64,000 bases of DNA from Adiantum capillus-veneris (taxonomy: Eukaryota > Streptophyta > Polypodiopsida > Polypodiales > Pteridaceae): the NCBI GenBank assembly GCA_014529385.2, contig CM043959.1, positions 11,310,809-11,374,808 of the forward strand, in the 5' to 3' direction. The position numbers and the translations under genes were made by a program. How positions within the stretch are numbered: position 1 is the first letter of the stretch; every line of letters starts with the position of its first letter. The notes under the pieces were generated by a model, which saw only the letters and a list, made by a program, of their open reading frames with translations, did no database searches and had not been told where the DNA came from. Positions 47,021 to 58,739 of the stretch are shown here, one piece after another.

Positions 47021-48390
47021 GAATGTTGTTATAGGGATCTTTGCCTTCATGGCTCGACATTAGTTCTATCATACGTAAGCTCTCAATTTCCTTCTTCCTA
47101 GTTGCTTGCATGTATTATTTGACTTCTTGTACTTCCACAAGACTCCTACCATTCAGGTAGTAGAACTTTAGAGGGTGATTGCTTTGTAGGGTCTTGAGTG
47201 AATCCAAGGGGTAGGATATCAACATGACCACTCTTGGGGAGTATAAGGTCTACATGAGATGTGAAAGGCAAATCTACCTCCCTGTTGCCTTCATTTACTT
47301 CACTAGTTGTTTGTAAGCTCCGAACAAGTGGCTCGACTAATGGTTTCCATTAGGCAACTAAACACACTAGCACTCGGTTGTGAGTATGTACATTCTGGTT
47401 TGGGTCGCACTACATTGGGTATCCCAGCCTATGCTTGAAACCTAACGTGGGTGGATAATGGCTTCCCACATAATTTAAGACACTCTCTAATTGCTTCAAC
47501 TCTAATACTCATCCAGAGCATAAGTACATGTGATATCAATATCTTACAAGCGTAGGTAAGCACTCAAAACACTTTTTTTTAACTTTTCTTTTTGTGTTTT
47601 GTTGTTTCGGTTTGTTAGTCGTTTTCTTATGTTTTCTCTTTTTTTGTCACTCGCTATGCAGATTAGGGCATGCAATAGCTGAAAACAAGTATATCGCTTA
47701 GAGGATCTTGGTGCACTTTACAAACATGGTTTTTGACCTCATGAGGTGCCTGTGACCTTCGAAACAAGCATTTCCTACCTAGCCAAGTGGATGGAAGTGA
47801 AAGTTGAAGGGAGGCTTGTGGAGGGAAAGGTGAAGCCTTTATCCCACATGCCCCATTCCCCCCTTCAAGGAGTAGGGTATATATGTAAAGCCAAGCATAA
47901 CTACTATCAAAAGATTAAGACCAAGACCAAGACCGTGCTTGTGCTTGAGATCAGAGGCGGGGGACTATTGGGGCTATGGCTATGGCAACCTAGTGGCAAA
48001 TTGTGTGCAGGCAGATTGGGAGGGCATGTATGTATGAATTGTGGAATTGATGTTGAAGTTGTGGGTTTGTGATGTTCAATGGTGAAAGGAGAGGCCCTTG
48101 TCTTCATATGCATTGGTCGGCGTGTGCTGTAAATCCATGCTTTGGTAGGGTTTTTCTCCTATGTGACATAGTCTCTTGGGTGGGCGACGGCTAGTAAATT
48201 CCCAAGGGGACTACTCTTGTTGGACTTGTGGTGTTTCAAAGGGATTCTCCAAAGCTGTTTTGGTTCTTGTAGTGCTCTTTCAATGCTCTTGGGTGACATA
48301 ACTATAGAGGTGTTCCAGTTTGCTTGTTTCCCAACATTGTTTTGGTGCCCCCACGGAGGATCTTCTTCAAGTGACCTTCAATTGACAGCT
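47021..48390. other. Non-genic region, probable LTR/leader of elements C and G
   Basis: No gene supported. Frames at 47746-48072 and 48217-48390 have no recognisable domain. The right part directly precedes the gag of element G and may be its leader. LTR boundaries were not found. Confidence 0.35.
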
Positions 48391-48508
48391 TTGATGGCTA
48401 TGGTGACAAAGTTTCCAAGGTTCTATGGTCATGTAGGTGAGGACGCTGATGCATTCATTGAGAAGATGGAGTCTTCTTGTTTGATGGCAAATAAGGAAGA
48501 TCCAATGA
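48391..48508 (+). pseudogene. Gypsy gag (element G), left part
   Basis: MVTKFPRFYGHVGEDADAF and IEKMESSCLMANKEDPMIM are the start of a Retrotrans_gag domain. The frame is broken by copia element D at 48514 and continues exactly in frame at 53081 once D and one TTATG copy are taken out. Confidence 0.8.
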
Positions 48509-48513
48509 TTATG

Positions 48514-48738
48514 TGTTACCATATACATGTGGTAGTGATGTGTGTGAACACACTAGGACCGCCGGGGCATTTTTTCCCTCTTTAGGAGGTTTTTCCCCCC
48601 GTGCATTGTATATACGCCCATCACTCTAGGGCTAACTATCTTTCCATTGCACACTAAGTAACACACTCTCTATTGTGTGCCTTGAGCTTCCTTCGTCTTC
48701 TCCAAGCTGTGTGTTTCTCTGCAACCCTAATTCCAACA
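48514..48738 (+). repeat. 5' LTR of copia D
   Basis: TGTTACC...CCAACA, followed by AT and the tRNA-Met primer site. It contains GCATTGTATATACGCCC, a possible TATA region near 48604-48612. Confidence 0.92.
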
Positions 48739-49093
48739 ATTGGTATCAGAGCAGGTCACGTCCTCCCGGGCTTAGTCGCCAGCTGCTCCAGCACATGCCT
48801 GCTCACTTTCTCCGATTTCAGTGAGCTTTGGCGAGCGTTCGCAGGTCGACAAATATTTTGGGAGAACTCTAAGAGCTCGGTCTGCTCAGAATTTTGATTT
48901 GGGCTCATTTCGGCCTCCGTTTCGGCAGTACTGCACAGGCTATTTCGTCATTTTGTGCAGATTTTTTGTCAGTGCCGTTTTCTGCATAACAGGTGCCTTA
49001 TAGTCTTCTACGGTTTGTGCTATATAGCACAAGTTGTTCCCGCTCCATTTCTCCTATTTTCGGGCAGTTTTCACATCAGGTGCAGCATTTACC

Positions 49094-50557
49094 ATGGCTG
49101 ACAACAACAACACAGATGTGTTCAGGATGTTTGCTGCTGAGGACAGGTTGGATGGGGACAACTACCCTATGTGGGCTTATATGATGCAACATGTTCTTGT
49201 GTCAAAAGGTGTCTGGAACATTGTGCAGGGCATTGATGTACGTCCTGGTTCTGAAGATGTAGGCGATGTTGAGGATGTTGCGGGTCTTGCTGCAAGGATT
49301 GCAGCTGTTAGAGTTGTTTGGCCTACGGCAGAACAAGCTCGTTGGGATGTTAAGGATGCGCAGGCTCATGCATTGATTGCGTTGTCTGTGAAGCGCACCA
49401 TTATTCCTCACATCTGTTCAGCAAAATCTGCAAAACAGGCTTGGGATATTCTAGCAGGTCTTTATGCAAGCCGCAATGAGGCTAAAATTGCTTTGCTGCG
49501 TAAAGAGCTAGAGTCAAAGATTATGCATGAGGAAGATGATATGGACACTTTCCTTGCTAGTGTCAAGGATATCAATGAGCAACCCATTTCTGCAGGTGAA
49601 GTCATTTCGGACAGTTCCCTTGTGTAGACTGTTCTTGATGCCTTACCAGATTCCTACCAGACTTTTGCTAGTACTTGGAGACTGATGACCCAAGGAAATC
49701 CTGAAGTTGTCAAGTTTGATGCATTATGCACATTGCTGTTGCAAGAGTCACTTTCTAGAAAAAACAGGACTAGGCAGCGTGCAGTTGAACAGGCTTTTAT
49801 TGCTTCTCAAAGAAAGGGTGGTAGCAGTAATGCAGCCACTTCTTATGGTTCTGCTGTGAGTGGCAAAAATTCTGTTCCTAATGCTTCTGGTGGCAGCACT
49901 TCGTCTGGCAATTCTGGTGATAAGGGCAAAAAGAAGATGCGTTGCCATTATTGTAAAGCCAATGATCACTTGATCAAGTCGTGTCCTAAGTTGAAGGCCA
50001 AAGAGGCTAAGAAGAAAGAGGGTGGTTCCACTGCAAATGCTGGTTCCACTACAAATGCAGCCATTGTTGAGTCTTCTATGAAAGGAGATTGTGATGCTGA
50101 TGTTGATGCAGAATGGGCTTTTAGCGCAGAGTGCACTTACAATCCTGCTGTCCATGATGCATGCTTGTCAGTTGCTGCAGATTCACATGTGTGGTATTTC
50201 GACAGTGGTGCTACAAAGCACATTACCTCACATCGTGAATTGTTTACCTCTCTCGAGTCTGTCCCTCATGGGAATTCAGTCACTTGTGCTAACAACGCCT
50301 CTTATCCAGTTCAGGGAGTTGGAAAGATTGTGCTCACTGTTGCTAATGGCAGTTCCTTCACACTTGTTGATGCACTTTATGTACCTGGGATCAAGAAGAA
50401 TCTCTTGTCTGTATCCGCACTTGCTAGACTTGGACTTGTAGTCAAATTTGTGGATGACAGATGTACAGTTCATGATCTCAGTTTTGGTGATGAAATTGTT
50501 GCATCTGGGCTTTTGTGCCGTGGGCTGTATAAGCTCACTTTGTATGACAAGTGTGGA
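49094..50557 (+). pseudogene. Copia D gag, CCHC and protease
   Basis: Starts at ATG 49094 (MADNNNTDVFRMFAAED), with copia gag features DGDNYPMWAYMM and AWDILAGLY. One TAG at 49625-49627 interrupts gag, and the same frame goes on through ALPDSYQTFAS. The zinc knuckle is CHYCKANDHLIKSC (49943-49984). Lysine- and glycine/serine-rich linkers surround it. The protease motif VWYFDSGATKHIT has its catalytic Asp at 50201, and LYVPGIKKNLLSVSAL follows. A TAA at 50558-50560 ends the frame before the integrase. Confidence 0.9.
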
Positions 50558-50560
50558 TAA

Positions 50561-51445
50561 AATTTTGCAAATGCTATTGTAGATTCAAGGGCTATTTCAG
50601 ATGCAAAACTTTGGCATGCACGTTTTGGTCATCTGAATTTTGCCAGTTTGCTGCGTTTGCAGAAATCTGATATGGTTGCTTCTTTGCCGCCTCTTGAAGC
50701 ACCTGTCAAACATGTTTGTGAAGGCTGTATTCTGGGTAAAATGCAGCGTTCTAAGTTTCCAAAGGATGGTTCAGTTAGGGCCACATGCAGGTTGCAGCTT
50801 GTGCATAGTGATGTTTGTGGGCCCATGCAAACTCCGTCCTTGGGCAATTACCTGTACTTTGTGACTTTCATTGATGATTACTCCAGGCATGCATGGGTAT
50901 TTCCGCTTAAAGCGAAGTCCGAAGTTTTTATGTGCTTCAAACAATTTTTGGCTATGGCTGAAAATGTCTCAAAATGTACTATGGGCACCCTCCGTTCCGA
51001 TCGAGGGGGGGAGTATATGTCTCATGAATTTAATGCATTTCTGGCTAGTCGTGGGATAAAACACCAATGTACAGTGCCTTATACACCTCAACAAAATGGT
51101 GTTGCTGAGAGGAAAAACAGGTCACTAACGGAAATGGCACGATGTATGGTCAAAAGTCAAGCTTTGCCGCATTCTTTTTGGCTTGAGGCCATCATGTGTG
51201 CCACTTATGTACTTAACAGGTGTCCTACGAAAGCTTTGCAGTCTATTACTCCATATGAAGCATGGCATGATAGAAAACCTTCTATTGAGCACATGCGTGT
51301 TTTTGGCTGTTTGGCATATGCTTTGGTGCCACAAGTGCAGTGCAGAAAATTGGATGATAAGGCTGTCAAATGTATTTTTGTTGGTTATAGTGCTGAAAGA
51401 AAAGGTTACAGGTTGTTTCATCCGCAAACAAAACGTATTCTGGTT
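50561..51445 (+). pseudogene. Copia D integrase
   Basis: Starts right after the TAA, same frame: pre-integrase LWHARFGHLNFASLL with the HHCC zinc site ending CEGCILGK (50719-50742). The DDE core has VHSDVCGP (first Asp), FIDDYSRHAWVFPLK, LRSDRGGEYMS (second Asp) and TPQQNGVAERKNR (Glu). The GKGYRLF-type end is ERKGYRLFHPQTKRILV near 51440. All three catalytic residues are present. The frame is then cut by the deletion that removes the link to RT. Confidence 0.9.
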
Positions 51446-52773
51446 ATGCACAACAAAAAGGCATAGATTATGAAGAGACTTTTGCTCCCACTTGTCGCAT
51501 GACTACTGTGCGTTTTCTATGTGCATTGGCAGCTCATTTTGGTTGGGATGTACATCAATCAGACATTGTTACTGCTTTCTTGAATGCTGACATATTTGAG
51601 GAAGTTTATGTAACGCAGCCTCGCGGTTTTGTCATAAAAGGACAAGAGGACAAAGTGTGCAAATGTAAGAAGGCTTTGTATGGGTTGAAGCAATCTCCTC
51701 GTGCTTGGTATGAGAAAGCTGACACTCATTTGGTTAAACGAGGCTTTCGTAACAGTCCAACAAAAAGCACATTGTATGTAAAGCGTGAGGATGATGTATT
51801 TCTCATTGTGGTTCTTTATGTTGATGATTTGCTGATCACTGGACCAAATGAGAGACATATTGCTGAATTTAAGGCTGATTTGAATACTACTTTCAAGATG
51901 AAAGATTTGGGGCTGTTGCATCATTACTTGGGTATACAGTTTAAGCAGTGTGATGGTGGTATTGCCTTGTGTCAGAAAAGTTACATAGAGACATTGCTAT
52001 GTAAGTTTGGACTTGAGGATTGCAAACCTATTGCCACTCCCATGGAAACAGGTTTGAAGTTGAGTCTACATGATGCTGGCGATCCTGCTGGTGTCACTCT
52101 TTACCAAACTGCTGTTGGCTGCCTCATTTATGTATGCAACACGAGGCCGGATATTCAGTTTGCAGTCTTGCAGGTCAGCAGATTTATGCATAGCCCAGGG
52201 TCTAAGCATTGGCAGGCTGTCAAGAGGATTTTCCGCTACCTTAGTGGCACTTTACATCTTGGCTTGTTTTATCCGAAGGGGGGATCATTGCCGCCAGACT
52301 TACATGCTTTTTCGGACTCAGATTGGGCTGGTTGTTTTGACACGCGAGTGTCCACAAGTGGTTTTTGTTTCATGCTTGGCATTTCATGTATATCATGGTT
52401 GAGCAAGAAGCAACCTATTGTGGCCACTTCGAGTTGTGAGGCTGAGTACAGGGCAGTCTTCACAGCTACGGTTGAGTGTGTATGGCTCAGACGTCTTATG
52501 GCTGACTTGGGTGTTGGGTAGGACACTGCCAACACTATCTACACTGACAGTCAGAGCGCATTGGCAGTTGCGAGGAACCCAGTTTTTCATGCTCACACAA
52601 AGCACATTGAGGTGCATTACCACTATGTCAGGGAGAGGCTCTCAGCAGGAGAGATCAGCTTGGCTTATGTGCCAACACAGGACAACCTTGCAAATCTTTT
52701 CACAAAGGCATTGTCTCGTGAGAAGCTTGAAGCTTTCCGCAAAGCTTTGGGCTTACTCCCCTTTGTGGACTGA
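51446..52773 (+). pseudogene. Copia D reverse transcriptase and RNase H, N-terminally deleted
   Basis: Begins inside the RT at QQKGIDYEETFAPTCRM. The usual 150-200 residues between the integrase and this motif are missing. RT continues with QSDIVTAFLNADIFEEVYV, YGLKQSPRAWYEK, the catalytic YVDD (51817-51828) and HYLGIQF. RNase H follows: FSDSDWAGCFDTRVSTSG, SSCEAEYRA, a TAG at 52519-52521, then TDSQSALAVARNPVFHAH, HIEVHYHYVRE and LANLFTKALSREKL to the stop at 52771-52773. Confidence 0.9.
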
Positions 52774-52848
52774 TCCTGTCCTTAGGGCATGGCATTTCCC
52801 TTTACTCATGTGCCAGCTCTCGTTCACCGCATCACTCCAGGGGGGATT

Positions 52849-53075
52849 TGTTACCATATACATGTGGTAGTGATGTGTGTGAACACACTAGGACCGCCGG
52901 GGCATTTTTTCCCTCTTTAGGAGGTTTTTTCCCCCGTGCATTGTATATACGCCCATCACTCTAGGGCTAACTATCTTTCCATTGCACACTAAGTAACACA
53001 CTCTCTATTGTGTGCCTTGAGCTTCCTTCGTCTTCTCCAAGCTGTGTGTGTTTCTCTGCAACCCTAATTCCAACA
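52849..53075 (+). repeat. 3' LTR of copia D
   Basis: TGTTACC...CCAACA preceded by a G-rich polypurine tract (CAGGGGGGATT). Nearly identical to the 5' LTR. Confidence 0.92.
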
Positions 53076-53080
53076 TTATG

Positions 53081-53310
53081 CTCAAGATTTTGTTCTTTTG
53101 CTTGAAAGAGGATGCAAGGATATGGTATGATGAGTATGAGTTTTGGTTGAAATCATCTCAACCTCCATTGATGATGACTTATGATGCATTAAAGAAGGCA
53201 TTTCTTGAGAAGTTTAGGAAGGTAGAGGACGCAACATATGTATGGCACTCCATTGAAGAACTTGTGCAGGGTGATGGTCAAAGTGTAGATGCCTTTGTCA
53301 CACACACAAA
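53081..53310 (+). pseudogene. Gypsy gag (element G), right part
   Basis: LKILFFCLKEDARIWYDEYEF, MTYDALKKAFLEKFRK and IEELVQGDGQSVDAFV form the second half of the Retrotrans_gag domain (typically LKEDA..WY, F...F). It is lost at about 53300-53320 where the LTR of element F begins. Confidence 0.8.
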
Positions 53311-54261
53311 TTTTTCTTGGGGGGCTCACACATAGACTACACACGGCGACGCCTTTACACAAGAGAAGAGAAGAGAAGAAGGGATAGGGGAGACAACACT
53401 ACAGACGATGCAATCAAAGCTTGCTTCTTTCCCAAGTGATTGGCTATGGTGGAGCATACAAAAAAGCTCTCTCAGAGCTCTCTCTCCTTCTTTGTCCTGC
53501 CCATAGCCTCAAAAAATAGCAGGTTATAAAAACTAAAATATCTTCCAAATGGTGCAAAATTATCCTACGTACGTGAGACACAAGAATGTTTGGAACGGTC
53601 TTTTCCTTTAGCCCATTTTGGCCTTTTTTTAAACAAGAAATGAGTTTTTGAGAAAATTTTACAGAATAGGACTTTTTGGCCCTCCTCATGCAGGAAAGTT
53701 AAGCCACACACCCACTTTTCTTTTCACCACTCACCACATGGCCTTCACTTCTCAACTTGCCTTGCATTTCCTAAGAGGCTTTTCATATGAATAACCTTCT
53801 TTAAAGCACTGAATCTCTACCTTGGTACAGATAGCCCCATAAGTTATACACATCATGAAATCTTTTGTTTACACTGGGTCTTCACACATGCTTTGACATT
53901 CTGGAACACATTTGTAAGCACCGTTGATACTGCTTTCCACAATTTTTGGCATTGACACTTTTTGGGGGCACCATCATTGCCCACCCCCTTGTTGAGCATT
54001 CATGCTCAACCACAAGCATGTTTATTGAAACATAGCTTGCAAAACCCCTACTGAGAAAGAAAAAAGATAGCAACTAGATGTACAAAGTCTTATTCAAGGC
54101 ACCGGAAGGTTGCAACTAGGTGGATTTCCCACTCCCTTGCATCATTTTGTTCCATACACCTGGGTAAAACAACCAGCTCTGTGCCATAAACAACGCAACT
54201 CACCTCGTGGGTCAAAACTAAAGCATTGTCCACAACTATGCACTTGTAGCACATGCATAAC

Positions 54262-55975
54262 TCACTCATTCAATGAACCTGCAAACCAAACCATAGAGCA
54301 ATAAAGGATCTCTCTAGAAAACCTCCCAGCTTCAACCTGTATCCAAAAGCTATCTCCAACCATATCGTTGGTTTGCACACCAATCTCCTCAACAAGCATA
54401 GTTGATCCTTCCTTCAATCCAAAGATGGGGATGGTTTTCACTATCTCTGCATGCATGTCCATTGTGGCTGGCAATTGCTTGCTAGCACAATCTTGCATTT
54501 GATAAGAAACAAGCCCTTGCATAACTTGTATCTTGGCTAAAGCTTTATCAACCAATACCTGTGACTCCGAATCCACATCTAACATTGGGTCATCAAAACG
54601 CCAATCAACTTCTTCATCAAGACTTGTATGATAAAAAGAGTCTACAAAAGATTCTCAACATCAATATACATTTTTGGCACCTGTGGTGGCTTGGAAGTAC
54701 AACAAAAAATGTCAAAAAGGACCTTACATAGCACAAGCCTTTCCACAAAACCTACCATAACATATCCAAGAGCATTGCTAAACACATCTCTAGCTAGTAA
54801 ATTAAGCTGCTTATTCACAATAAGAGATTTACTTATATCCATAAATTCATGAGAGTAATCCAAATATATTTTGTACCTTCTCATGCACTATAACCAATAC
54901 AACTTCTTGCACACTCTCGGGCATCTCACACATATCTGCTACATCTTTATCAACATGCATAAGATCATATTCCTCATACCCTGGGTAAGAAGAGTCTGTC
55001 TCCCAAGTAGTGCCCATATCCAAAAAGCTGATATAGCTTGACTCATTCTCCTCTTTTGTTTCTAAATTCAAAACCTTACCTATCTCTAACTCCAACTTTT
55101 TTTGTAGACCTCACATTTTGATCACAAGCACAAACCCAAAGGAACCTAATTAACCATACTTGGGCTTGAAAATACATCCACCGTCTTATTTGGAGCCACT
55201 GCATCTCTTCAACAACTGGAATCTCTATGGTCAGTAGCATAGACATAGGTACAACACTATCTTTCTACAACCAAAGAACCCTGGCTCTTCACGCATTGGT
55301 AAACTCTCTTGCACCGACTTCACCTTTCTCTCCACAATAGCAGGTGGCATAGGCACCATCGCATATGACAATCCCTGCTTCATTTGATGCATCTTCAAAA
55401 TCTTCTTTGTCTTGCCTCTTGCAAAACTCAACGCTTTTGCATATGCCACAAGTCCATTTACTTTTGAATTTGTCACGAACGTTCTCATGCAAGCAATCCA
55501 TGAACTTACTTAGCTTCAAAAAATCTACATTTTTCTCACCAGCTACCTTGATAAGTTGTTTCCAAAGGGCTTCAAATTGACTCTCAAATTCTCAAAAATT
55601 ACCGTCCGAGCTTTGCTTTAGCATATCCAGCTTTTGCTTTACCTCTTCCAACTTCATCTCGCCACAAATTTACGTCAAAAAACATCTTCCAAACTTTTCC
55701 AATTTACCTTTTCTTCAGCATGCAGCCCGTCGTACCATATCTTTGCTTTACCACAAACCAAGAGTGGAAAAACTTGACACGTACCTTCTTCTCAACAATC
55801 TACTCTCTAAAAAAAATAGTCCATAATCCTATAGCCATGTTTTGCATCTTCAACCCCAGAGAAAACTAGAAATCTTGACCACATCTCTTCAATGACACCT
55901 ACTCTTCAAACTCTATCTATCTAGCATCTTCAAAACCTGCTTCTTCTTCAACCAAGAGTAATCAACATGCTCCTC
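54262..55975 (-). pseudogene. Gag-like remnant of element F
   Basis: Minus-strand pieces: MEEHVDYSWLKKKQVLKML at the start (near 55975), FESQFEALWKQLIKVAGEKNVDF and KLSKFMDCLHENVRDKFKSKW (near 55590-55450), which resemble a retroelement gag core, and C/H-rich CGICKSVEFCKRQD. Downstream acidic frames (MELEIGKVLNLETKEENESS; MLDVDSESQVLVDKAL) are unassigned. Stops and shifts throughout. Confidence 0.4.
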
Positions 55976-56005
55976 CATGAGGGCACTAGAAGATGGAAGG
56001 GGGGA

Positions 56006-56009
56006 AAGG

Positions 56010-56073
<64 letters not shown>
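56006..56073. repeat. (CA)n microsatellite
   Basis: About 34 CA dinucleotides between the gag-like start and the right LTR of element F. Confidence 0.95.
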
Positions 56074-56076
<3 letters not shown>

Positions 56077-56397
56077 CCTCTTTATAGCTCAGGTGAAATC
56101 ATAACACCCTGATCCTCTTGTAAAATTACATCAAACAAAAAAACTTAGATGCAAACACTCGTCTACACACACCCAAGCCCACAATCACATAAAAAGGTAC
56201 AGCTTATTGCATCTCAATTATCGTAATTGCTTCTCAATTCTCAACCACACACATGACACCTCTCTCTCTTTGTACACACAACAATTGGATCGGGGGCTCA
56301 CACACAACCTTCTCATGCCGATGCCTTTGCATAAGATAAGAGAAGAGTATAAGGATGTGAGAGACAACAATAGAGACAATGCAATTGAAGCTTGCTT

Positions 56398-56645
56398 CTT
56401 GGGGGAGTCACTTAATAAATATGTGACTATCACGTGAGTGTAGCAAAAGGGGTTATTAAATATTTTTTTATAAAAAACATTTTTATATGTAGAAGGGTAC
56501 CATAAAATGGAATTGGGGAAAAAATTTATATATTGAATAGGAAAAGGGTGTATTTTATGTGTCAAAATCTCATAGATAAGGAGTTTTATAAATATTCCTT
56601 GAACATACATGATATAAAAAATTTATACATAGTGATCCCCCCGAG
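56398..56645. mobile_element. MITE copy 2 in the right LTR of element F
   Basis: 248 bp with ends CTTGGGGGAGTCACTT and, from the right, CTCGGGGGGATCACTA. Target duplication GCTTGCTT at 56390-56397 and 56646-56653. The left LTR of F has the same site once without the insert (53419-53426), an internal empty site. Homologous to 46681-46915. Non-coding. Confidence 0.85.
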
Positions 56646-57182
56646 GCTTGCTTCTTTCTCAAGTGATTGCCTATGGTGGAGCATACACAAAAAATATTTC
56701 TTAGAGATCTCTCTCCTTTGCTATCTTGCACATAGCCTCTAAACACATTAGGTTACAAAAATTGAAATATCTTCCAAATGGTGCAGAATTAACCTACGTG
56801 CGTGAGATGCAAAAATATCCAGAACGGTCTTTTCCTTTAGCTTGAATGGGCCATTTTTACAAAGAAATGAGTTCTGTAAAAATTTATAGAATAGGATGTT
56901 TTGGCGCTCCTCATGCAGGAAAGTTAAGCCACACACCCACCTTCCTTTTCACCACTCACTACATGGCCTTCGCTTCTCAGTTTTTCTTCGATGTCCTAAG
57001 AGGCTTTTATCAAATCTCTACTTTGGCCCATATAGCCCCATAAGTTATACACATCGTAAACTCTTTTATCCGCACTAGGTCTTCACAAATGCTTTGACAT
57101 TCTGGTACCTACCTGCAAACACCCTTGATACTACTTTCCACACTTTTTGGCATCAACACCTTTTGGTTGCACCAACAATGCA

Positions 57183-57457
57183 AATTGAAGTCAAAATGGA
57201 ATATGGAATAGTACTTTCAAAGCATTGAGAAATTTGAAGAATGAAATGCTTTTTGTATCTCACTCACAACTCTCTTTGCCCATCAAGGATAGATCTAGCT
57301 GGTCCCTTGACTCTAGACTCTACCAAGCACTAAAACCATGTCTGGATGCTTTATTGCTAAGGTGCAACAAAATGGATAACAAAATCTTTGGAAAAAAAGG
57401 CTCTAAATACAACTTGATCACTTACCAGCTAAGGATCATTCTATGGCAATGGTGCCA
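57183..57457 (-). other. Leader fragment and primer binding site beside LTR H
   Basis: Complement of 57441-57457 reads TGGCACCATTGCCATAG, similar to the tRNA-Asp-type site of plant gypsy elements (TGGCGCCGTTGCCGGGG). The 260 bp to its left is probably leader. An open plus-strand frame at 57225-57464 has no domain. Confidence 0.5.
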
Positions 57458-57458
57458 A

Positions 57459-58654
57459 TGTTAGCGGGTCACCGTGATGGACGTCTGATCATAGATATCT
57501 AGCACTAACATAATATATCAATACTTACGGAAGTGACTCGGATGGGGCATGGAGAGTTGTTGAGGGTGTCAACCTCAAGATGTGAACCTAGTAATCAAAT
57601 ATATATACCCAACAAGGTAAACCACTACTCTCTAACTAAAAAAATTGCCTATGTCCTATATCACCACTCTAGGTCGTGTCACCATTTTATCAACTAAATG
57701 GACTCAGATCTTCATGAAACTTTAAGGGAAGTTGTATTAATTCTATGGGCACAAGTTACCAAGTCTGGTGGTTATCTGACAAGGTATCAAAATCACGATC
57801 CATCATGTTCTAGGTCATGAAAAATGTAACAAAACACTATGAACATGTCAGCCTAAGATCTAATAAAACTCTTCTACAGTCAACATGTCAAAAAATAGTG
57901 ATTTAAGCACTCAAATCTGCACAGACACCTAGTCGCAAGCCACATCAAAACTTGAAATGATTCTACTTATTTGAAAGAGCAAGAGACAAGGAACACAAAG
58001 CACTTTTTGGAATCAAATTTGGATTACCAACATGAGAAAAATGGATTACAAGTTGTGTAAGAGCAGCTTCTTACAATCGTACGTATAGAGGGCTCTCAAA
58101 AGTCCCAAAGACAATGTTACAATGGTGTGTTCAAACTAAAGCTATTGAGCTTTATACCTAGGGCTTTTCAAATGGCAAACAACTGGTTTACATGGCTTTG
58201 GGCTCAGGACAAAATAATACAGCTCAGAGTGTACATATTTTGGATCAAAATTACATCAACTCAATTACAAGGATTCTAAAAAGAATAGGATATATTACAT
58301 CAAAGAAAGGGCTTCGACAAGGTGTGACTGACTAGAAGGTCACTGAGAAGGAGAGGAGTGAGCGCCGTTAGCTCACACTGTGTATTTTATTATCCAAAAA
58401 CTTAATAATAACTTACAAAAATTGGCTTTTATACCTTAGCCAAGGTTTTTGGTGGTCAAAACTAATAATCTAGGAGTTCTACCAAAGATGGGTAATGACA
58501 GGTTGATACAATCTGGAAGCTTGTAGCCCCGGATCATTAATTACAGAGTTTATCCGAGAAAATAGGAGTTACAATATTCCCGATTTATCAAAATAATAAG
58601 TGTTTTACAATGAGAACTCCAAAATATGGTATCCGTGTTAGCTTGTTGCTAACA
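57459..58654 (-). repeat. LTR of element H
   Basis: TGTTAGCGGGTC...GCTAACA, 1,196 bp. The polypurine tract complement TTCCCCCCCTCCTCGCC (58655-58671) adjoins its right end and a primer site adjoins its left end, so it sits between two internal regions. The inner 5' terminus in element orientation starts TGTTAGCAACAAGCTAACA, a perfect 7-bp stem shared with LTR E. Confidence 0.7.
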
Positions 58655-58739
58655 TTCCCCCCCTCCTCGCCTGTGTCGTCCCTTGATACAGCTTTATGGA
58701 CTGAAGTAGTATTCGGGCTGGCGGTTGGCGAGACGGTCT

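Larger units (their letters stand above)
48514..53075 (+). mobile_element. Ty1/copia retrotransposon D, young but defective
   Basis: 4,562 bp with LTRs 48514-48738 (225 bp) and 52849-53075 (227 bp), TTATG target duplications (48509-48513, 53076-53080), PBS TGGTATCAGAGC (48741-48752) and polypurine tract near 52838-52847. The LTRs differ by one T/C and one extra TG by eye, so insertion is recent. Coding order gag, protease, integrase, RT, RNase H is that of copia. The coding region has three in-frame stops (49625, 50558, 52519) and a deletion at the integrase/RT junction, so this copy cannot make a full polyprotein. Confidence 0.92.
53322..57182 (-). mobile_element. LTR retrotransposon F without pol
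   Basis: Two direct, diverged copies (about 53322-53981 and 56286-57182) share TGGTGGAGCATACA, CTTCCAAATGGTGCA and CTCCTCATGCAGGAAAGTTAAGCC and act as LTRs. The internal part reads on the minus strand and holds only a gag-like broken frame. No RT, RNase H or integrase motif is visible in the 2.3 kb between them. Terminal TG...CA is approximate and I could not establish a target duplication or a standard primer site. The right LTR contains MITE copy 2. Confidence 0.55.

Noticed and set aside
57225-57464. 79-residue plus-strand frame at 57225-57464
   Set aside because: It overlaps the primer binding site of LTR H and has no recognisable domain.
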